DNA of 64,000 bases from Thermocrispum agreste DSM 44070 (GCF_000427905.1 NZ_KE386604.1:124001-188000); one strand, 5' to 3'; positions 1 through 9,119 are shown, numbered from the stretch's first letter. Notes: a model not told the origin generated them from the letters alone. Numbers and translations: made by a program.

Positions 1-329
1 TGGTGGCCGCGCACGCGGCGTCCATCGTGGTCAAGCGGGTCGTCCGGCGTCGACGCCCGGAGGACGAGAGCGTCAAGGTGCTGGTCGGCACGCCGAGCAA
101 GCTGAGCTTCCCGTCGTCGCACGCGGCGTCCACGACCGCGGCGGCGGTGGTGTATTCCGAGCTGACCGGTCGCAGGCTGGAGCCGGTGCTGGTGCCGCCG
201 ATGCTGGCCTCCCGCCTGGTGCTCGGCGTGCACTACCCCAGCGACGTACTGGCCGGGGCGGCGCTGGGCGGCCTGGTCGGTGCCGTGGTGCGCCGCAAGG
301 TGAGGAGCAGCAGTGACCGAGCAGGCTGA
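1..329 (+). CDS. PAP2-family phosphatase, 5' truncated by window edge
   Basis: This is the C-terminal part of a type 2 phosphatidic acid phosphatase (PAP2) membrane enzyme; the frame is already open at the left edge, so the N-terminus lies outside the window. The visible 108 residues hold the whole PAP2 active-site signature: K-x6-RP (KRVVRRRRP), the PSSH motif and SR-x5-H-x3-D (SRLVLGVHYPSD). The next gene, a decaprenyl-phosphate phosphoribosyltransferase, overlaps its end by 17 bp. In mycobacteria the neighbouring pair Rv3807c/Rv3806c is the same; there the phosphatase is proposed to remove the 5'-phosphate from decaprenylphosphoryl-5-phosphoribose. That role is inferred here from context. 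Confidence 0.88.
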   Translation, partial: VAAHAASIVVKRVVRRRRPEDESVKVLVGTPSKLSFPSSHAASTTAAAVVYSELTGRRLEPVLVPPMLASRLVLGVHYPSDVLAGAALGGLVGAVVRRKVRSSSDRAG

Positions 330-1230
330 AGACGTGAGCACTCGACCTGGCAAGTCGGCGGGCGGGCTGGCCGGCGGTCTGCTGCGGGCCGCCCGGCCCA
401 AGCAGTGGGTGAAGAACGTCCTGGTGCTGGCCGCGCCGTTCACCGCGAGCAGGCTGGCCGACGTCGCCGTGCTCCGCGACGCCGGGCTGGCGTTCGTGGC
501 GTTCTCGCTGGTCGCGTCGTCGGTGTATCTGATCAACGACGCGATCGACGTGGAGGCCGACCGCGCGCATCCGACCAAGCGGAACCGGCCGATCGCGGCA
601 GGCATCGTGCCCGTCCCGGTGGCCTACGTCGCGGCGGGCGTGCTCCTGCTGGCCGGGGCTGCCGTGGGGTGGGCGGCCAGCTGGCAGCTGCTGGTCGTGC
701 TCGGCGTGTACTGGTGCATCCAGCTCGGCTACTGCCTGGGCTGGAAGCACCAGCCCGTGATCGACCTGTGCATCGTGGCCTCCGGCTTCCTGCTGCGTGC
801 CATCGCCGGTGGCGCGGGCACCGGGATTCCGCTGTCCCAGTGGTTCCTGCTGGTCACCGGGTTCGGCTCGCTGTTCATGGTGGCGGGCAAGCGGTACGCG
901 GAGATCATCCTGTTCGAGAACACCGGCGCCGAGATCCGCTCGTCGCTGCGCAAGTACTCGGCGAGCTACCTGCGGTTCGTGTGGGCCACGTCGGCGGGCG
1001 TGATGATCATGTCCTACGCGTTGTGGGCGTGGGACGTCCGCCCGGTCCTGGGCGACTCGGTCTGGACGGTGGTGTCGATCGTGCCGTTCGTGGTCGCGGT
1101 GCTGCGGTACGCGGTCGACGTGGACCAGGGCAAGGCGGGCGAACCGGAGGAGATCGCGCTGCGCGACCGGGCGCTGCAGATCCTCGGCCTGGCCTGGGCC
1201 GGTTCGCTGTTCGCCGCGATCTACCTGTAG
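313..1230 (+). CDS. ubiA: Decaprenyl-phosphate phosphoribosyltransferase (UbiA family)
   Basis: Integral membrane prenyltransferase of 305 residues, close in length to M. tuberculosis Rv3806c. It should transfer phosphoribose from PRPP to decaprenyl phosphate, the first committed step toward the arabinose donor DPA. The UbiA signature NDAIDVEADR lies at about residues 75-84, followed by the HPTKRNRP stretch, and a second polar loop (YAEIILFENTGAEIR) lies at about 190-205; the rest alternates hydrophobic segments typical of eight to nine helices. The GTG start lies inside the end of the PAP2 gene, which implies translational coupling. The dprE1/dprE2 genes that finish the pathway follow convergently. 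Function is a confident family-plus-context call. Confidence 0.93.
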   Translation: MTEQAEDVSTRPGKSAGGLAGGLLRAARPKQWVKNVLVLAAPFTASRLADVAVLRDAGLAFVAFSLVASSVYLINDAIDVEADRAHPTKRNRPIAAGIVPVPVAYVAAGVLLLAGAAVGWAASWQLLVVLGVYWCIQLGYCLGWKHQPVIDLCIVASGFLLRAIAGGAGTGIPLSQWFLLVTGFGSLFMVAGKRYAEIILFENTGAEIRSSLRKYSASYLRFVWATSAGVMIMSYALWAWDVRPVLGDSVWTVVSIVPFVVAVLRYAVDVDQGKAGEPEEIALRDRALQILGLAWAGSLFAAIYL

Positions 1231-1354
1231 CCGAACGGGCCAGCGGGCCAGCGAGCGCAGCCGGGCGTGGCGCCGGGCTGCCTGCCTGCGGCAAGGCGCG
1301 TCGGTCGGGCTTCCCACCCGTGGCCGCGGGTAGGAAGCGGGCGCGTCCCGGCGA

Positions 1355-2110
1355 TCAGATCGGCAGCTTGCGGAAGATCGGACGCGGCACGTGCCGCAGC
1401 GCCGACATGATGAACCGGAACTGCGGCGGCGCCCACACCAGCTCCTTGCCCTTGCGTGCGGCGGCGACCGCGATGTCGGCGACCTCCTCGGCGCTCACTG
1501 CCAGCGGCGCCTCGGCCATGCCCTCGGTCATCTTGGTGCGCACGAATCCGGGTCGCACCACGGTCACCCGCGGGCCGAACGGTCGCAGCGCCTCACCGAG
1601 GCCCAGGTAGAAGCCGTCGAAGCCGGCCTTGGTCGATCCGTAGACGAAGTTGGACCGGCGCACCCGTTCCCCGGCGACCGAGGACAGCGCGATGATCCGG
1701 CCGTGTCCCTGGTTCTTCAGCCGCTCGGCCAGCGGCACGCCCACGGAGACCGCGGCGGTGTAGTTGACGTGCGCCAGCTGCACGGCGGTGGCGTGGTCCT
1801 GCCATGCGCGCTCGGCGTCGCCGAGCAGGCCGAAGGCCACCACGGTCACGTCGATGTCCCCGTCGGCGAACGCCCGCGCGATGACGTCCGGGTGCGAGTC
1901 GGTGTCCTCGGCGTCGAAGTCCAGCTCGACGACGTCGTTGCCCGCCTCGGCCAGGCGCTTGGCCGCCGCCGTGCGGCGTTCGGTCGGCCGGGCGGCCAGC
2001 ACGATGCGCAGCGGCCGGGCCGACGCGTACTTCTCCGCGATCGCCAGTGCGATGTCCGAGGTGCCGCCGAGCAGCAGCAGCGACTGGGGGTTGCCAACGG
2101 CGTCGATCAC
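1355..2110 (-). CDS. dprE2: Decaprenylphosphoryl-2-keto-ribose reductase DprE2
   Basis: Short-chain dehydrogenase/reductase that reduces decaprenylphosphoryl-2-keto-erythro-pentose to decaprenylphosphoryl-arabinose with NAD(P)H, partnering DprE1. The N-terminus reads [19 protein letters not shown], nearly the same as M. tuberculosis Rv3791, and includes the glycine-rich nucleotide-binding turn. The catalytic Ser (LSSVAG) and the YGSTK (YxxxK) motif are present near residues 146-165. I chose the GTG at 2110 (251 aa) over an upstream ATG at 2140 because a GGAAGGA ribosome site sits 6-7 nt before it and the protein then starts like the mycobacterial one. It lies 52 bp downstream of dprE1 in the same direction. 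Confidence 0.93.
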   Translation of the reverse strand: MIDAVGNPQSLLLLGGTSDIALAIAEKYASARPLRIVLAARPTERRTAAAKRLAEAGNDVVELDFDAEDTDSHPDVIARAFADGDIDVTVVAFGLLGDAERAWQDHATAVQLAHVNYTAAVSVGVPLAERLKNQGHGRIIALSSVAGERVRRSNFVYGSTKAGFDGFYLGLGEALRPFGPRVTVVRPGFVRTKMTEGMAEAPLAVSAEEVADIAVAAARKGKELVWAPPQFRFIMSALRHVPRPIFRKLPI

Positions 2111-2162
2111 GGTGGTCCTTCCGTCGATGGTGTCTTGCAAGCCTAGAAGGGGCCGGGTGCGG

Positions 2163-3524
2163 TCACAGGCCGAGCCTGCGGGCCTGGTCGGACATGAACA
2201 CGCCCTCCGGATCCACGGCCTGGCGGACCTTGCGCCACTGGTCCAGCCGCGGATACATGCGGGCGAACGTCTCCGCGGACAGCCGCGAGTCCTTGGCCAG
2301 GTAGAGCCTGCCGCCCATGGCCAGCACCCGTTCGTCGAGTTCGGCGCACAGCCGGTCCAGGCCGTCCTTGATCGGGAAGTCGACGGTGATGGTCCAGCCC
2401 GGCATGGGGAACGACAGCGGCGCCCGGTTGCCTTCGCCGAACCGCTTGAACACGTTGAGGAACGAGACGTGGCCGGACTCGGCGATGTGCCGCACGATGG
2501 CGCGCAGCTCGTCCTCCTGGCCGAACGGCACGATGAACTGGTACTGCAGGAACCCGCGCGGGCCGTAGGCGCGGTTCCACTCCCCGATCAGGTCCAGCGG
2601 GTGGTAGAACTGCGTCAGGTTCTGGATCAGCCCTCGTCCGCGCTTGGGCGTCTTGCGGTAGTACAGCTCGCCGATCGCGCTGAACGTCAGCTTGTTGGCC
2701 AGCCCGGGCGGGAAGATGTCGGGCAGCGTGAACAGCTGGGGGGCGTCGAACTTCAGCGGGTTGCGGCGCAGCTTCTTGGGCAGCTGGTCGACGGTGGCCA
2801 GGCTGCCGCGGCCGAATGCCGCCCGGCCCAGCCGGTGGTCGGTGGAAATGGAGTCGAACCAGGCCGACGAGTAGTCGTAGGTGTCGTCCGAGCCGTCGGA
2901 GAACAGCTCGATCGTCTCGTCCAGGTTCTCGGTGCGGTCGGTGTCGGCGATGAAGTACGCCGTCTCGGTGTGCTTCATCGCGATGGTGGCCCGCAGGATG
3001 ATCCCGGTCAGGCCCATGCCGCCGACGGTGGCCCAGAACAGCTCGGAGTCCGGGCCGTCCGGGGTGAGCGTGCGGACCTCGCCGTCGGCGGTGAGCAGCT
3101 CCATGGACACGACGTGGTTGCCGAAGCTGCCCGCCGAGTGGTGGTTCTTGCCGTGGATGTCCGAGGCGATGGCACCGCCGATGGTGACCTGCCGGGTGCC
3201 GGGCAGCACGGGCACCCACAGGCCGAACGGGAGCGCGGTCCGCATCAGCGTGTCCAGGCTGACACCGGCGTCCAGCACCACGTGGCCGGAACTGGCGTCG
3301 ATGGAGTGGATGCGGTTGAGCCGGGTCATGTCCACCACGACCCCGCCCGCGTTCTGCGCCGGGTCGCCGTAGCTGCGGCCGAGGCCGCGGGCGATGACGC
3401 CGCGCGGACCCGCTTGCTTGACCGCCTTGATCACCACGTCCGGGTTGTCGGCGGGGACGACCTCGGCCACCGTCGGGGCGGTGCGCGCCCAGCCTCTCAG
3501 CGGCTTGCGTTCTGCGGACTCCAC
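2163..3524 (-). CDS. dprE1: Decaprenylphosphoryl-ribose 2'-oxidase DprE1
   Basis: FAD-dependent oxidase (vanillyl-alcohol oxidase fold) that oxidises the 2'-OH of decaprenylphosphoryl-ribose, the first half of the epimerisation to DPA. The FAD-binding core is clear ([33 protein letters not shown]), and so are FYHPLD and the C-terminal AKDSRLSAE segment. The residue matching the benzothiazinone-target Cys387 of the M. tuberculosis enzyme is Thr here ([14 protein letters not shown]; codon at 2385-2387). I prefer the GTG at 3524 (453 aa): it gives the usual length before the GWARTAP block, and a TACCCT -10 box lies 8 nt upstream, which fits a leaderless transcript. A start at 3590 would run into the divergent gtrA promoter. 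Confidence 0.94.
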   Translation of the reverse strand: MESAERKPLRGWARTAPTVAEVVPADNPDVVIKAVKQAGPRGVIARGLGRSYGDPAQNAGGVVVDMTRLNRIHSIDASSGHVVLDAGVSLDTLMRTALPFGLWVPVLPGTRQVTIGGAIASDIHGKNHHSAGSFGNHVVSMELLTADGEVRTLTPDGPDSELFWATVGGMGLTGIILRATIAMKHTETAYFIADTDRTENLDETIELFSDGSDDTYDYSSAWFDSISTDHRLGRAAFGRGSLATVDQLPKKLRRNPLKFDAPQLFTLPDIFPPGLANKLTFSAIGELYYRKTPKRGRGLIQNLTQFYHPLDLIGEWNRAYGPRGFLQYQFIVPFGQEDELRAIVRHIAESGHVSFLNVFKRFGEGNRAPLSFPMPGWTITVDFPIKDGLDRLCAELDERVLAMGGRLYLAKDSRLSAETFARMYPRLDQWRKVRQAVDPEGVFMSDQARRLGL

Positions 3525-3532
3525 GCCCGCCA

Positions 3533-3560
3533 AGGGTAGTGAAGCTGCGGAGCCTAGACT
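3533..3560. promoter_or_regulatory. Divergent leaderless promoters of dprE1 and gtrA
   Basis: Two -10 boxes lie back to back in the 43 bp between the genes. TACCCT on the minus strand (3538-3533) is 8 nt before the dprE1 GTG. TAGACT on the plus strand (3555-3560) is 7 nt before the gtrA GTG. Neither gene has a ribosome binding site, so both are probably transcribed from or next to the start codon. The boxes are 16 bp apart, so the two polymerases should compete. Confidence 0.6.
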
Positions 3561-3567
3561 GCACGAC

Positions 3568-4002
3568 GTGGCGTTGGCGGTACCGGGCAAGGAGCGGCTG
3601 CCGGGGCAGTTGCTCCGGTTCGTGCTGGTCGGCGGCTTCTGCGCGCTGCTGGACTACGGCTCCTACCAGCTGCTGCTGGCGCTCGGCATGGACGGGCCGG
3701 GGCTGGCCGACCTGGCCCGCGCGATCAGCTTCGTCATCGGCACCAGCACCGCCTATGTGCTGAACAAGCGGTTCACGTTCAACGCCACCGGCGGCCTGAA
3801 GCAGGTGAGCAGCTTCATCCTGTTGTACGGCACCACGTTCTTCATCGCGGTCGGGGTGAACCGGCTGATGCTGCTGGCGTTGCCGGACACCTCGTGGCGG
3901 AGCACGCTGGCGTGGGTGGTGTCCCAGGGCGCCGCGACCACGATCAACTTCGTGATGCTGAAGCTGGTCGTCTTCCGGGAGAAGCGCGACTCGGCGGAGT
4001 AG
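3568..4002 (+). CDS. GtrA-family membrane protein
   Basis: Small integral membrane protein (144 aa) with four predicted helices and the GtrA signature: [19 protein letters not shown] at the N-terminus, [10 protein letters not shown] in the middle loop, and a C-terminal helix ending [12 protein letters not shown]. The M. tuberculosis counterpart Rv3789 also sits next to dprE1 and has been proposed either to flip decaprenylphosphoryl-arabinose or to recruit arabinogalactan glycosyltransferases. The GTG start at 3568 is set by the -10 box TAGACT 7 nt upstream; an upstream frame exists but would overlap dprE1. The last codons lie in a 35-bp tandem duplication. Confidence 0.87.
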   Translation: MALAVPGKERLPGQLLRFVLVGGFCALLDYGSYQLLLALGMDGPGLADLARAISFVIGTSTAYVLNKRFTFNATGGLKQVSSFILLYGTTFFIAVGVNRLMLLALPDTSWRSTLAWVVSQGAATTINFVMLKLVVFREKRDSAE

Positions 4003-4059
4003 CCATGCTTGCGGCCGCAGAGTGCTCGGCGGGGTGGCCATGCTTGCGGCCGCAGAGTG
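3990..4059 (+). repeat. 35-bp tandem duplication over the gtrA stop codon
   Basis: Positions 3990-4024 are repeated directly at 4025-4059 with two mismatches. The first copy includes the last gtrA codons and stop; in the second copy the same positions are non-coding. The shared core is CCATGCTTGCGGCCGCAGAG. The 125 bp up to the next gene hold nothing else that I recognise. Confidence 0.85.
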
Positions 4060-4127
4060 GCCGCGGCGTCCTGTTGCCCGCCCGCACCGGATCCCGGCAG
4101 CGGCAAGTCCTGCCGGAGCAGTCGCCG

Positions 4128-5156
4128 CTACGTGGGGGGAATGGCCGCCGTGAGGGTGCCCTGGCGGTGCACCAGCGCCGTGCCGCCGTCGACGTTCTTG
4201 ATCAGCACCTTGACGCGGAAAGTGCGACTGCAGCCGTTCCCGGTTGCGACCGGCACGCTCCCGGAGTGGAACACCACCACGTGGTGGATGTCCCTGGTGA
4301 TGTTGGTCTTGCGGCCGCTCTTGCTGGGGAAGTAGTGCAGCGCGCAGTACCCGGAGCCGTCGAGCCGTAGCTGGCCGACCACCATCCGGCTGTTGATGAT
4401 CGTGCCGTAGATCTTGGTGTGGCCGGTGCACAGGTACTCGCCGGTGACCGGGTCGAAGCTGCCGCCGACCGACGTGCAGGTGGTGACGTAGGCGTCGCCG
4501 GACGCGCTGAACGAGCGCACCCCGGGCGGCGCGGTCCAGGTGAGCACGTTCTCGTCCGTGGCCTTGCCGGGAAAGAGCAGGTGCGAAGGCTGATCCGGCT
4601 GGAAATGTTGCGCGGATGCCGGGTGCAGGGGCTCGGTGACCTGCAGGAAGGAGTTCCAGCCGACCTTGAGGATGTTCGACGTCGTGTTCGTGCCGGACGG
4701 CCGTGGCCGCCCGGTGCCCACCCACAGCAGGCAGCGGTGCTGGCCGGGCTGCCTCGCGGTGTACGTCCAGCGCGGCTTCTGCACGTAGGTCTGGCCGCGC
4801 AGGATGTTGCGCACACCGTAGACCTGCTCGTACTGCTTCTCGTCCACGTCGACCGGGCCGCACTTGATCGCGTGCCTGCCGACGATCATCACGTCGGAGG
4901 CGCTTTTCGGCACGATGAACTCGAGCTGGCCGCGCAGGCGACGCTGCTCACCGGGCAGGGTCGTGGTGAAGCGGACCTCGAAGATCGAACCGGAGTCGTT
5001 CCGGTAGGCCAGGTAGGTGCGTGAGCGGCCGGCGAACTTGTCATGGACGTCGATGTCGTAGGCGAGGGCGGACGGTGCGGGCAGCAGGCCCAGGCCCATC
5101 AGGCAGCACGTGACGATGCCGAGTGCACGACGCGATACGCGGCGAAAACCTCTCAC
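4128..5156 (-). CDS. Secreted protein of unknown function
   Basis: The product has 342 residues with a clear Sec signal peptide: basic start (MRGFRRVSRR), hydrophobic core, and likely cleavage after PSALA near residue 32. The mature part is rich in beta-type residues and carries several cysteines (IKCGP, HRCLLW, TTCTSVGG, EYLCTG, GYCALHY, NGCSRTF), consistent with an exported, disulfide-stabilised beta protein. I do not recognise a domain. The neighbours are gtrA (convergent side) and a tetR gene; nothing links it functionally to either. The ATG start is supported by the signal peptide beginning there. Confidence 0.75.
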   Translation of the reverse strand: MRGFRRVSRRALGIVTCCLMGLGLLPAPSALAYDIDVHDKFAGRSRTYLAYRNDSGSIFEVRFTTTLPGEQRRLRGQLEFIVPKSASDVMIVGRHAIKCGPVDVDEKQYEQVYGVRNILRGQTYVQKPRWTYTARQPGQHRCLLWVGTGRPRPSGTNTTSNILKVGWNSFLQVTEPLHPASAQHFQPDQPSHLLFPGKATDENVLTWTAPPGVRSFSASGDAYVTTCTSVGGSFDPVTGEYLCTGHTKIYGTIINSRMVVGQLRLDGSGYCALHYFPSKSGRKTNITRDIHHVVVFHSGSVPVATGNGCSRTFRVKVLIKNVDGGTALVHRQGTLTAAIPPT

Positions 5157-5316
5157 GCCCGCCTAGTCGTTGCCGCCAAATGGATCATTACCGACCCGGC
5201 CGAAAAGACGGAAACTCTCGCCTGTTCGGGCAATCACCGCTGGTCAGGTGCGTGGGTCGGCGCATGCCGGGTGCGATCGTGAGCATTCGCGCCGACGGCT
5301 GGCAACGCGGGTCCGT

Positions 5317-6000
5317 TCAGCTGCCGAGTTCCTCGCGGGCCTCGTCGCGCAGCGCGGTCAGCGCGCGTCGCACCTTGGGGGAGTCCGGCAGCACGGCGAG
5401 GATCAGCGGGCTTGCCGTGTTCGGGTCGCCGGCCAGCAGCTGCCGCACCCAGTCCAGTCCCTGCCGCAATTCGCCGAGCGCGTCCGTCTTGCCGTCGCTG
5501 CGGGCGAAATTGCTCAGGGCCGACCGGTGCATCGCGTCGATCAACGACGACAGCGCCATCGGCAGAAACGGTGGCGAGTCCTTCGGCAGGTGCTTCCGCA
5601 GATACGCCCTGGTCAGGGAGACGTAGCGCTCGTTCTCCAGCACTTCCCGCTTGCGCAGTTCCGGTACCACCCTGGTCAGCCGGTAGCGGCGCAGCACCAG
5701 CTCGGGATGCTGCAGGAAGTCCAGCATCACCGCTTCGGTCGCCGCCATCACCACTTCCACCGGTGACCGGCTGGCCGTCGGCTCGACCAGGTGCCTGCTC
5801 AGCAGCTTCAGCCGCTCGGTGTGGTCGGGGAAGGCCAGTTCGTCCTTGCCGTCGAAGTACCGGAAGACGGTGCGCCGGGAAACCTGGGACGCGTCCGCGA
5901 CGGCTTCGACGGTGACGCATTCGTATCCCTGTTCCAGGAACAGGGCCATGGCGGTTTCGGCAATGCGGTACTTGGTCTCCAGGGCGCGCGAGGCCACCAC
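5317..6000 (-). CDS. TetR-family transcriptional regulator
   Basis: DNA-binding regulator of 227 residues. The N-terminal TetR helix-turn-helix is plain: IAETAMALFLEQGYECVTVEAVADASQVSRRTVFRYF, approximately residues 15-50, followed by a helical ligand-binding half with many Arg/Leu pairs. I start it at the GTG at 6000, 10 nt after a GGGGAGG ribosome site; the adjacent GTG at 5997 is equally possible. It is the last gene of a same-strand group MFS transporter-carboxylesterase-TetR, 68 bp behind the esterase, so it probably controls that operon. The palindrome upstream of the transporter (9141-9155) is a candidate operator. Confidence 0.85.
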   Translation of the reverse strand: MVASRALETKYRIAETAMALFLEQGYECVTVEAVADASQVSRRTVFRYFDGKDELAFPDHTERLKLLSRHLVEPTASRSPVEVVMAATEAVMLDFLQHPELVLRRYRLTRVVPELRKREVLENERYVSLTRAYLRKHLPKDSPPFLPMALSSLIDAMHRSALSNFARSDGKTDALGELRQGLDWVRQLLAGDPNTASPLILAVLPDSPKVRRALTALRDEAREELGS

Positions 6001-6068
6001 TACCGCATCACCTCCCCAGTGGTCGTCCGTCGGTCGTGCCTCGAGTTTATGGCCCCGCGCGCCCCGGG

Positions 6069-7715
6069 TTACCGTCCGTGAACCTCCGTTTCGACCGAAC
6101 CGGGCACCGCCGTGGCGTGGTCGTCGTCGGCGTCGAGCACCATGCTGTGCGGCCATGGCCGCCACTGCGCGCCGAGGCCGCGGTGCTGCGGTGTTCCGGT
6201 GCGGATGAACGAGCGGATGCTGTCGGTTATCAGGTTCGCCAGCTCGATCCGGCCGGGTGCGTTCTTCTTGCTGAACGCGAACCGGAAGAAGCCGTCGTCG
6301 AACGTGTGGAAGACGAACGGCAGGTCGATGGCGTGCACCGAGCCGTACACCTGGTCGAACGGCGCGGGCTGTTGGTTCCAGCCGAACTGGTAGTAGTACA
6401 GCCGCCGGTGGCCTGCGGCCCGCAAGGTGTTCATCGAGTCGTGGATGATCCCGGTGAAGATGAGGTCGGTCAGGCCCTGAGCCGCGTCGTTCCATCCGCC
6501 GGGCTTGTCGACCGGCAAGAACTCGTCGTTGATGAAGTCCCGCACGGTCAGCTCCGACGGCCGGTCCGGGTCGAACTGGTATTGCATGGTGAACCGGTCG
6601 TAGTCGCTGGGCCGGAAGGCGTTGATCAACCCGCCGAAGAGCTTGCCTTCCTCGAACGTGTTCCCGGCGAGCACCGGGACCTTGCGGTAGTGGCCCGCGG
6701 CGACGGCGGCGTGGTAGTCCTCCGGCAGCACCGTGCCGTCCGCGATCACCTTCGGCGGATCGCCGATGCGCGCCCCGAGCCGGACCTGTGCCCGGATCAG
6801 GTCGTCGGCAGGCATGGATCGCAGCCGCTGGGCGACCTCGCGGTCATCGCCGTAGACGGGGCCAAGGGCTTCCCGGACGAATTCGTCGGCGTAGTCGCGC
6901 GCCTGCTCGGGGGTGGCGAACTGGAAGCCGCCGCTGAGCGGAATGGCCTTGTGAATCAGGCCTTTGGTGAGCGGTGAGACGAGCAGCGCCCACACGTTGA
7001 CCGCGCCCGCCGATTCGCCCATCACCGTGACGTTGTGCGGATTCCCGCCGAAGGCCCGGGCGTTGTGGTGGACGAAGCGCAGGGCTTCGATCTGGTCCAG
7101 CGTGCCGAAGTTCCCGGAGTCGTCGTCCGGCCGGCCGGTCTGCAAGCCGGGCAGGTCGAGCCAGCCGAAGACCCCGACCCGGTAGTTGATCGTGACCACG
7201 ACGGCATCGGCCTTGCGGGCCAGCGCTCGGCCGTCGTACATCGGGTCGGCCGAGTAGCCGACCATGTTGCTGCCGCCGTGGATGAAGACGATCACCGGGA
7301 GGTTCGTGCGGTTGGTCGCCGGGCGGTAGACGTTCAGCGTCAGGCAGTCTTCCGCGCCGACCGGCTTCTTCAGGCCGTCGCGGATGTCGAGGTCGTAGTG
7401 CGGGCCGTTCGGCGACGGGCTGAACATCCGGCCCTCTTGGATGCAACCGTCACCGAAGTGGCGCGCCTGCCGGACGCCCGGCCACGGGCGGTGCGGTACC
7501 GGGGCGCGCCAGCGCAGCTTGCCTACCGGGGGCTCGGCGTAGGGGATGCCGAGCCAGGAGTAGGTGCCGGTGGTCGTGCTTTCGTCTATGCCGGCGACCA
7601 GCCCGAGCGTGGTCATGCGGACCACCGGTGAGGCGTGTGCCTGCGCAGGCAACGCGAGCGTTGTCGTGCCGAGGAGCAGGAGCCCCAGCAGAACGGTGAG
7701 AACCTTGCTGCGCAT
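6069..7715 (-). CDS. Secreted type-B carboxylesterase
   Basis: Alpha/beta-hydrolase of the carboxylesterase type B family (548 aa, usual length about 500-550). A Sec signal peptide covers residues 1 to about 27 (AQAHA). Then come the family marks EDCLTLNVY at 122-130, the oxyanion loop HGGSN at 146-150, and the nucleophile elbow GESAG with Ser235. It should hydrolyse carboxylic esters outside the membrane; the substrate is unknown. The gene begins 9 bp after the MFS transporter stop, so the two are almost certainly co-transcribed. That suggests extracellular cleavage of an ester followed by import, or detoxification followed by export. Confidence 0.88.
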   Translation of the reverse strand: MRSKVLTVLLGLLLLGTTTLALPAQAHASPVVRMTTLGLVAGIDESTTTGTYSWLGIPYAEPPVGKLRWRAPVPHRPWPGVRQARHFGDGCIQEGRMFSPSPNGPHYDLDIRDGLKKPVGAEDCLTLNVYRPATNRTNLPVIVFIHGGSNMVGYSADPMYDGRALARKADAVVVTINYRVGVFGWLDLPGLQTGRPDDDSGNFGTLDQIEALRFVHHNARAFGGNPHNVTVMGESAGAVNVWALLVSPLTKGLIHKAIPLSGGFQFATPEQARDYADEFVREALGPVYGDDREVAQRLRSMPADDLIRAQVRLGARIGDPPKVIADGTVLPEDYHAAVAAGHYRKVPVLAGNTFEEGKLFGGLINAFRPSDYDRFTMQYQFDPDRPSELTVRDFINDEFLPVDKPGGWNDAAQGLTDLIFTGIIHDSMNTLRAAGHRRLYYYQFGWNQQPAPFDQVYGSVHAIDLPFVFHTFDDGFFRFAFSKKNAPGRIELANLITDSIRSFIRTGTPQHRGLGAQWRPWPHSMVLDADDDHATAVPGSVETEVHGR

Positions 7716-7724
7716 GGATCCCCC

Positions 7725-9104
7725 TCACTCGGTTGCGGCAACTGTGGCGGTCTCGCGCTGGGCCGCTTCGCGTGCGGCCTTCGCGTCCTCTTTGTGCACG
7801 GCGACCTTCAGGACCGGCAGGAGAAGCAAGCCGAGCACCGCGCTGCCGATGAGGACGGCGGAGGTTCCGGCCGCACTGCCGTGTTCCTCGGCGAAGCCGT
7901 AGAGGTAGGGGCCGACGAACCCGCCGAGCAGGCCGAGCGTGTTGATCAGCGCGAGCCCGGCGGCGGCCATCAGCCCGGCCATCCGCTGCATGGCCACCGA
8001 CCAGTACAGCGGCAGGATGCCGATCAGCAGCAACATCGCCAGGTCGATGAGCAGGATGCGGGCCACCGCGCTTTCGGAGAGCGTGTAGGCGACGGCGACG
8101 ACGACGGTGGCGGCGGTGACGTAGGTGAGCAGGCGCAGTTCGTTGCGCATGCGGCGCTGGAGCCACGGGATGACCAGGACGCCGATGAACGCGCCGATGC
8201 CCACGCTGCCGCTGACCAGGCCGATCAGGAACCGCCCTTCGACGTGCACGCTCTCCACGATGGACGGGAAGTTGTACTGGATGACCACGCTGTTGATCTG
8301 GTTGGCGAAGTAGATCAGCGACAGCGCGATGATGAAGGGACGGCCGAAGGCGATCTTCATGTTGCCGCGCAGCCTGTTGTGGGCCGGGGCGGTGCGCACC
8401 ACGGCGCGCTCGTTGAGCAGCTGGGCCTCCCGCTCGGTCAGCCACGGTGCGTCGTCCGGCTTGTCCGGCACCAGCCGGTAGACGAAGTAGGCGACGACCA
8501 CGGTCAGCGCGCCCTCCACCAGGAACATCCACTGCCAGCCGTACATCCCGGCCAGGCCGTCGAGTTCCATCAGCGCGCCGCCCATCGGGCCGCCCAGGGT
8601 GAGCCCGGCGCAGACGGCGAAGTAGATGATCCCGACGATGGTGGCCCGCTGCTGCTGGGCGAACCAGACGGTGACGACGTACATCAGCGCGGGGTAGAGG
8701 CCGGCTTCCGCCGCGCCGAGCAGGAAGCGGACGATGTAGAAGGTGATGTCGTCCTGCACGAACATCATGCAGGCGCACAGCGTGCCCCAGGTGACCGCGA
8801 TCCTGGTGATCCACCGGCGCGGGCCGACCCGGTGCATGATCAGGTTGCTGGGCACCTCGAGGAACGCGTAGCTGAGGAAGAAGATGCCCGCGCCCGCGCC
8901 GAACGCCGCGGCGCTGATCCCGACGTCGGCTTCCAGCGAGGTCTTGGCCAGGCCGACGTTGGTGCGGTCGACGAAGGCCATGAAGTAGACCAGGCACAGG
9001 ATCGGCAGCAGCCGCCATGCGGCCTTGCGGCTCGCCGCGGCGTGCTCGACGTCTTCGGGGCTGGGGTCGGTGTTCGTGGCTGTTGGTGCGTGCTGGGGGT
9101 CCAC
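7725..9104 (-). CDS. MFS transporter, anion:cation symporter type
   Basis: Twelve-helix major facilitator of about 459 residues. The start of helix 1 (FMAFVDRTNVGLAKTSL), the loop DITFYIVRFLLGAAEAGLYP and the motif LVPDKPDDAPWLTEREA after helix 6 are typical of the ACS family, which imports organic anions such as tartrate, phthalate or galactonate. I place the start at the GTG at 9104, 6 nt after a GGGAGG ribosome site; an open frame extends to 9146 but would run into the operator-like palindrome. It heads the operon transporter-carboxylesterase-TetR. Substrate is not predictable; an acid released by the secreted esterase is a reasonable guess. Confidence 0.85.
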   Translation of the reverse strand: MDPQHAPTATNTDPSPEDVEHAAASRKAAWRLLPILCLVYFMAFVDRTNVGLAKTSLEADVGISAAAFGAGAGIFFLSYAFLEVPSNLIMHRVGPRRWITRIAVTWGTLCACMMFVQDDITFYIVRFLLGAAEAGLYPALMYVVTVWFAQQQRATIVGIIYFAVCAGLTLGGPMGGALMELDGLAGMYGWQWMFLVEGALTVVVAYFVYRLVPDKPDDAPWLTEREAQLLNERAVVRTAPAHNRLRGNMKIAFGRPFIIALSLIYFANQINSVVIQYNFPSIVESVHVEGRFLIGLVSGSVGIGAFIGVLVIPWLQRRMRNELRLLTYVTAATVVVAVAYTLSESAVARILLIDLAMLLLIGILPLYWSVAMQRMAGLMAAAGLALINTLGLLGGFVGPYLYGFAEEHGSAAGTSAVLIGSAVLGLLLLPVLKVAVHKEDAKAAREAAQRETATVAATE

Positions 9105-9119
9105 CGTCGCCTCCCGGTT

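Noticed and set aside
2143-4863. A 906-codon open frame on the minus strand across dprE2, dprE1, gtrA and the secreted protein gene
   Set aside because: It is out of frame with clear genes on both strands and its product is Arg/Pro/Ala-rich; long spurious frames are common in DNA this GC-rich.
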